A stretch of DNA of 64,000 nucleotides from Arundinibacter roseus (GTDB lineage: Bacteria > Bacteroidota > Bacteroidia > Cytophagales > Spirosomataceae), in NCBI RefSeq assembly GCF_004348825.1, contig NZ_SMJU01000004.1, forward strand, positions 362,555-426,554, in the 5' to 3' direction. This document shows positions 59,957-64,000 of the stretch, piece by piece. Numbering within the stretch: position 1 is the stretch's first letter; each line of letters opens with the position of its first letter. The notes under the pieces were generated by a model. The model saw nothing but the letters and a program-made list of their open reading frames with translations, ran no database searches and had not been told where the DNA came from. Made by a program: the position numbers and the translations under genes.

Positions 59957-61544
59957 GGAACTGGTTCGGAAAGTACACGCCAATGACAAGCAGATCAAGT
60001 TTCTCAGGTCCAGAGCCAAGCGCAAAAGCTTCATTGGCGGCCGTGGATCCGGGAAATCAACGGTGATGGGCATGGCCGTGGGGATTCTGTTCAATCACTT
60101 TCCCAAAGCTACCTGGGCAATGGTCGGGCTGACCTACGTCCAGCTCGACCTGATTGTGATTCCATCCATTCGGGATGCGCTGGGCATGATGGGCCTTACC
60201 GAATTCAATGCCAAAATCAACCCCTCAGGCACTTATGTCATCGGGGTCAAACCGCCTGATCACTGGGTGTCTCCCTACAAAAAGGTGGGGCGGTTGGGTT
60301 ATCAGTACTGCATCACCTTCATTAACGGCTTTACGCTCAGGCTCATCAGTCAGGACCGGCCCGAAACCCACCGGGGATTGAATCTGGACGGTTTTCTGGT
60401 GGACGAATCGGCTACCATGAATCCGGACTTTATCAAGAAAGTCATTCAGCCGGCCGTGCGTGCCAACAAGTACGCAAAGTTTGCCAGCCATCCCTGGCAC
60501 CACGGCTTCTTTGATTTCTCTTCGGCCTCATGGAGTCAGGAAGGCATGTGGATTTATGAGGTGGAAGAACGCTGGATGCAAATGCTTGAAGAGCGGGCTA
60601 CCCTGTCTCATGAGCAATTACAGCAGCTGCCCCCGCAGTATCTTTTTCTGGAAAGTACTTTCAAAGACAATCAGGATGTACTACCCGACGATTATGAACA
60701 GCGGCTCAGCCAGGAACTGGAACCACTTGAATTTGAGGTGGAAGTTCTGAACTTCCGTTTGGGAAAGCTTCCGAATGGTTTTTACCACGGATTTTCGTCA
60801 GCCAAACATTGCTACTCAAAATCCTACACCTACCAGGATGATGATAAGACCGGCCTGGTCCTGTTTCGCTCCAATGATTACCTGAGCGATATGCCCCTTG
60901 ATCTATCGCTCGACTTCAACTCAGACATTGTATGGGGCATCGTTGGTCAGGAAATAGGTAAGGAACTACGGGTCATCAGCTCCAAGTATGTTAAGCCTAC
61001 CGGCAGCAAGGAGGATCAGGACACCAGTATCATTGAACAACTGGGCGCCTGGTTCTGCGATACCTACGAAAGCAATGAGGTCAAGGACGTATACGTATAC
61101 GGTGATCCGGGTGGGCGATCTACCAGCGCCGCTACCTCCTACAAAAACCGCCCCTTTTACAACATCCTTTGTGACGTGCTGCACAAAAGAGGGTGGCGTG
61201 TATTCCGGCGTGAGCTCACCCATTATCCCAACCATCAGGAAAAGTATACTCTCATTAATCTACTACTGGAAGAGAACAACCCACGTGCCCCCAAGCTGCG
61301 ATTCAATCAGAACACCAACAAAGTACTGGTCATCAACATTCAACAGACACCAGTCACTACGGACAAGACCTTTAAGAAAGGCAAAGGCAACACAGCAAAG
61401 AAAGACAAGGCAAGTGAGACCAGGGCACGCAACCGCGAGTATGCCACTGATGGTACCGATGCGCTGGACTACTGGCTGTGGGTTAAGTGTAAAAAGTATC
61501 TGAACATGCAGCGCAGGCAACGCAATTTTATCCATTCGAGGTAG
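59949..61544 (+). CDS. Terminase large subunit
   Basis: 531 residues. N-terminal packaging ATPase with Walker A FIGGRGSGKSTVMG and Walker B GFLVDESATM. C-terminal nuclease domain has acidic residues in SLDFNSDIVWG, VYGDPGGRSTS and TDALDYWLW, as in RNase-H-fold terminases. It packages DNA into the procapsid. Overlaps TerS by 8 nt. The portal follows after a short gene. Confidence 0.92.
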   Translation: MSKELVRKVHANDKQIKFLRSRAKRKSFIGGRGSGKSTVMGMAVGILFNHFPKATWAMVGLTYVQLDLIVIPSIRDALGMMGLTEFNAKINPSGTYVIGVKPPDHWVSPYKKVGRLGYQYCITFINGFTLRLISQDRPETHRGLNLDGFLVDESATMNPDFIKKVIQPAVRANKYAKFASHPWHHGFFDFSSASWSQEGMWIYEVEERWMQMLEERATLSHEQLQQLPPQYLFLESTFKDNQDVLPDDYEQRLSQELEPLEFEVEVLNFRLGKLPNGFYHGFSSAKHCYSKSYTYQDDDKTGLVLFRSNDYLSDMPLDLSLDFNSDIVWGIVGQEIGKELRVISSKYVKPTGSKEDQDTSIIEQLGAWFCDTYESNEVKDVYVYGDPGGRSTSAATSYKNRPFYNILCDVLHKRGWRVFRRELTHYPNHQEKYTLINLLLEENNPRAPKLRFNQNTNKVLVINIQQTPVTTDKTFKKGKGNTAKKDKASETRARNREYATDGTDALDYWLWVKCKKYLNMQRRQRNFIHSR

Positions 61545-61782
61545 GCCCGCTGGCCCGATCGCCAAACCTATATTCCCTTTTTTGATTTTGGCAATTGCCA
61601 TTTATGGTAAAGTGCGGGCCAGCTTACTCTGCGTCATTGGCTTAAAAAACGGTTGATTTTTTGGCAAGGCCTTAAAAATCAACCTACTACCAAAAAAAGG
61701 ACTGCAAAAAATACCTAAAAACTTGTGTCCTACCTTAAAATAAAGGCCGGAAGTATCATTGCCGTATCAAAAATGTACGAAG
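61545..61782 (+). other. Structured spacer between TerL and the next gene
   Basis: 238 nt. Contains GCTGGCCCG and its complement CGGGCCAGC about 60 nt apart, a palindrome TGGCAATTGCCA between them, and GGTTGATTTTT / AAAAATCAACC (61653-61687), an 11-bp stem with a 12-nt loop. No gene is supported. The last pair resembles a terminator. Confidence 0.5.
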
Positions 61783-62046
61783 ATGATCCAATTAAGTGCC
61801 GTACTGTCCGAAGTCAATAAGCCGGGCAGTGTTTTCAACATTACCTATCGAAAGGTTGATGGAAGCTGGGGAGAAAAAAAATCCTGCATGCTGCGGACAT
61901 CCACCCACTCGGCTGGCGGAGAACGTAAACGGATGAACCGGTCGGGTACGCTCAAACTGATTCAACAATCCAACAACCAGTTGCTGGATGTATACATAGA
62001 TTTTCTGCTGACTTTCAACGGCCAGGCCATTAACCACCTGTACTGA
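61783..62046 (+). CDS. Small phage protein before portal
   Basis: 87 residues from ATG 61783 (MIQLSAVLSEVNKPGSVFNI), beta-rich, ending NGQAINHLY. No family recognised. Its stop overlaps the portal start by one base (TGATG), so it is coupled to the portal gene; possibly a head-completion or connector-related protein. Confidence 0.55.
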   Translation: MIQLSAVLSEVNKPGSVFNITYRKVDGSWGEKKSCMLRTSTHSAGGERKRMNRSGTLKLIQQSNNQLLDVYIDFLLTFNGQAINHLY

Positions 62047-63371
62047 TGAGTTTTAAAAAAATTTCGAGAAATGTGTACGTGGCAAGCTACGCCCCGCAGG
62101 CAGGTGTGCTGGTAACCTTTGGAAAAGATGCCTCCAAAGCGGTGGATCTTGCCAACGGCGAAAAACCCTCGACCATCCAATCGGCGGCAAACGAGTACGT
62201 CAGGCGCGGGGAGAATGATGACAAGCTGCTGGTCATGCACCGGCTTGCTACCGAGAGCCCCAACAAGTGGCAGTTCATCACCACCCGCCGCAACTTCATT
62301 GGTGGACTCGGCATTGGGCCCCACCGCAAGGAAATTGTCAACCGGGAATTTAAATACGTACCGGTACTGGATCCTGCTTTTGATGAGTGGCACGAGCGCC
62401 TGGATCTGGAAGTGTATTTGGCGGCGGCCTCCTATCAGATTGCCTTTTGTGGCGAGCTCAATGTACTGCTGACTTTGACCACGGACAAGAAAGTGAAGTC
62501 TCTGGAAGTAGTGGATGCCATGGAAGTGCGGGCCAAACGGCCCGAAGCCAAATCAAATAAGGTAACCAAATACTTGATTAGCCCCCGCTTTGGCTACGAG
62601 AAAAAGGTACCCAAAGCCGATTACAAGGAAGTTAATGCCTTTGATCCGTCGGCTCCTACCAAATTTGCTCAGGCGCTGATCCATGTCAAGCATCCGCTGC
62701 CGGGTCAGAAATACTACGGATTTGAGCCGTGGTGGGGCTCGGCCAAATGGACCTCCATTTCCAACCGGGTTACGGATTACTACGACGCAACCTTTGAAAA
62801 TGGCGCGTTCCTGACGCATCACGTGGACATCCCGGATGATTACTTTGATCAGGATGGATCCACGCAGGAGGAGCAGGACGAGCTGAGAAACAAGGTTCTG
62901 GATGAAATATCCAATACCCTCATTGGTCTGGACAAGGCCAACAAGATCCTGTTTACCTTCTCTAAAATCACCATTGACGGCCGCACGATTCAGGGAGTGA
63001 AGGTGACGCCCATTCAGAATCCGATCAATGACGAAGCCTTCATCAAAATGTTTGAAGTCGCCAATCAGGTGCAGGCAAGCGCCCACGGCGTGCGGCCCGA
63101 TCTGGCCGGCATCACCATCGGCAATCAGCTGGGCACGAGTGGAAAAGAGATTGTGGCTTCTGCCAACTACATGCAGGACTACATGACCATTTTTGACAAG
63201 AAGCTGCTGTGCAAACCCGTGCTGTTTGCCATGCGAATTGACGGCGTAGCCGAAAGCCTGATCCCTTACGTGTACCGAATCACTTCCTATACCCAGGACG
63301 TCACGCCCAAAAGCTCCCCGGACAACCCTAATAGCGAACCCGAAACCAAAGAGCAAGATGCTGATAAATAG
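62046..63371 (+). CDS. Phage portal protein candidate
   Basis: 441 residues without signal peptide. N-terminal wing-like region, central stem and clip-like helices, and a long C-terminal helix region (RPDLAGITIGNQLGTSGKEIVASANYMQDYM) that suits a portal barrel/crown. Position after TerL and overlap with flanking genes support the portal role; no classic family motif was identified. Ends inside the next gene's start. Confidence 0.75.
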   Translation: MSFKKISRNVYVASYAPQAGVLVTFGKDASKAVDLANGEKPSTIQSAANEYVRRGENDDKLLVMHRLATESPNKWQFITTRRNFIGGLGIGPHRKEIVNREFKYVPVLDPAFDEWHERLDLEVYLAAASYQIAFCGELNVLLTLTTDKKVKSLEVVDAMEVRAKRPEAKSNKVTKYLISPRFGYEKKVPKADYKEVNAFDPSAPTKFAQALIHVKHPLPGQKYYGFEPWWGSAKWTSISNRVTDYYDATFENGAFLTHHVDIPDDYFDQDGSTQEEQDELRNKVLDEISNTLIGLDKANKILFTFSKITIDGRTIQGVKVTPIQNPINDEAFIKMFEVANQVQASAHGVRPDLAGITIGNQLGTSGKEIVASANYMQDYMTIFDKKLLCKPVLFAMRIDGVAESLIPYVYRITSYTQDVTPKSSPDNPNSEPETKEQDADK

Positions 63372-64000
63372 TATTGAGGAGCTGAAAGAGTCCATCGGCG
63401 GGATTCAGCAAACCATGAACTGGCGGACGTGGAAGCCCTTTGTGCAGCAGGCCGAAATGCTTTATATCCTTCCTGCCATTGGCCAGGAATTGTATGACGA
63501 GCTGTCAGAAGCTCAGACGCTGAGCGATAAACAAAGCACGCTGTTGGACTGGCTCCGAATGGCTATTGCCGAATATGCGGATCTTCTGGGCGGCATGCGG
63601 CTGGTGCTGCACACCTCCGACGCCGGCAAACAGGCTCCCTCCGGTGCCAACATGCAGTCCCCCGGCAAATGGATGATTGTGGCCGCCCGAAAGGAAGCCA
63701 TCAATAAGGCAGATTTGGCCCTTGAACAGGCATTGCAATATCTGGAAAGCAACAAAGCCAGTTTTACCACCTGGAAAAACTCGCTGAGCTATACGCTTTC
63801 CAAAGAACTTTTCATCGGCTCGGCTACCGAAATGACTGCGTACTTTCCAGCGGCCCGCCACTCTCGACGGATCTACCTGGCCCTGCGGGATTACCTGCGA
63901 AAAGCCGAAAAGTTTTACATCAAACCGCTCCTAGGCGATGCGCTGTATACCTCCTGGAAAAACCGATTGGTAGCCGACAATCCCGGATGGACATCTGCGG
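63358..64000 (+). CDS. DUF6712-like phage protein, 3' truncated by the window
   Basis: Starts ATG 63358 (MLINSIEELKESIGGIQQTM), overlapping the portal stop by 14 nt, and runs off the right edge after 214 codons. Helical with aromatic segments (FVQQAEMLYILPAIGQELYD, YFPAARHSRRIYLALRDYLR). It resembles DUF6712, frequent beside Bacteroidota phage portal genes. Probably a head-tail or connector component. Confidence 0.65.
   Translation, partial: MLINSIEELKESIGGIQQTMNWRTWKPFVQQAEMLYILPAIGQELYDELSEAQTLSDKQSTLLDWLRMAIAEYADLLGGMRLVLHTSDAGKQAPSGANMQSPGKWMIVAARKEAINKADLALEQALQYLESNKASFTTWKNSLSYTLSKELFIGSATEMTAYFPAARHSRRIYLALRDYLRKAEKFYIKPLLGDALYTSWKNRLVADNPGWTSA

Larger units (their letters stand above)
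35011..64000 (+). mobile_element. Prophage, left part (right end outside window)
   Basis: From about 35 kb the content changes to short, tightly packed, mostly rightward phage genes: XRE repressor, early small genes, structural genes, S49 protease, capsid-like, TerS, TerL and portal. The left limit is set at the terminator and odd structured segment at 35011-35100 and is uncertain by 1-2 kb. No integrase or transposase is visible, so the integration mode is unknown; no DNA polymerase is seen either. The element continues past the right edge. Confidence 0.85.

Noticed and set aside
62553..63395. 280-residue open frame on the minus strand
   Set aside because: Shadow of the portal gene; no start context or domain.
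35011..64000. Mu-like transposable phage
   Set aside because: No DDE transposase or MuB-like ATPase is visible; only the XRE repressor and HTH gene suggest a Mu-like layout.
1..64000. CRISPR array or diversity-generating retroelement
   Set aside because: No regularly spaced short repeats with unique spacers; no reverse transcriptase or paired template/variable repeats were found.

Overview
The window looks like a chromosome segment from a Bacteroidota bacterium, most likely Cytophagales of the Dyadobacter/Spirosoma kind. The evidence is the infC-rpmI-rplT order, a 639-residue Bacteroidota-type DnaK, OmpA lipoprotein with glycine zipper, DUF4136 and VPS10/BNR exoproteins, A/T-rich rather than Shine-Dalgarno leaders, and a SusA-like amylase locus. 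Genus is an inference. The left 33-35 kb is ordinary chromosome; from about 35 kb to the right edge the window holds the left part of a prophage that continues beyond the window.

Chromosome, 1-34.9 kb. It opens with the end of infC, then rpmI and rplT, a DUF937-like protein, dnaK, an SDR oxidoreductase, and envelope genes (OmpA lipoprotein, beta-barrel, TspO-like membrane protein, long TPR protein). From 10.2 to 21.4 kb lies a coherent alpha-glucan locus. On the minus strand a SusA-like periplasmic amylase is followed by beta-phosphoglucomutase and a GH65 maltose phosphorylase. Divergently, a GH13 lipoprotein and an SLC45-type sugar permease are followed by a fused trehalose-6-phosphate synthase/phosphatase. 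Together they would cut maltodextrin outside or in the periplasm, import maltose, phosphorolyse it to beta-glucose-1-phosphate and glucose, make glucose-6-phosphate, and allow trehalose synthesis. Then come a DUF1460 hydrolase, an MscS channel, DinB, a VPS10/BNR exoprotein, DUF6580, an HDAC-like deacetylase, DUF4136 and a large unknown membrane-anchored protein.

Prophage, about 35-64 kb. A leftward XRE repressor faces rightward early genes: HTH/excisionase-like, a hidden one-helix membrane peptide, a zinc finger protein, DUF3850 and a winged-helix protein. Next come structural genes (beta-helix fibre, DUF1353, S49 protease, scaffold-like, capsid-like), a ParB-like protein plus TAGT-type glycosyltransferase, about 7 kb of small accessory genes each with its own leader and terminator, a leftward AbiGi-like defence gene, and finally TerS, TerL, portal and a DUF6712-like protein. 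Placing protease/capsid about 12 kb before terminase/portal is unusual. No integrase or transposase is in view, so the phage type is open.

The most unusual signals are non-coding. (1) A roughly 106-nt RNA fold at 49135-49240 (long closing helix, three-way junction, two hairpins) sits just upstream of a small gene and has a possible alternative pairing near its start codon. (2) Two tandem tRNA-like elements at 38143-38388 have a perfect 7-bp acceptor and canonical T-arm but no normal D/anticodon arms, and each is preceded by a conserved hairpin. (3) Five copies of a conserved leader block lie 58-69 nt before start codons. (4) A pre-start motif ATCTAAGC recurs before many phage genes.
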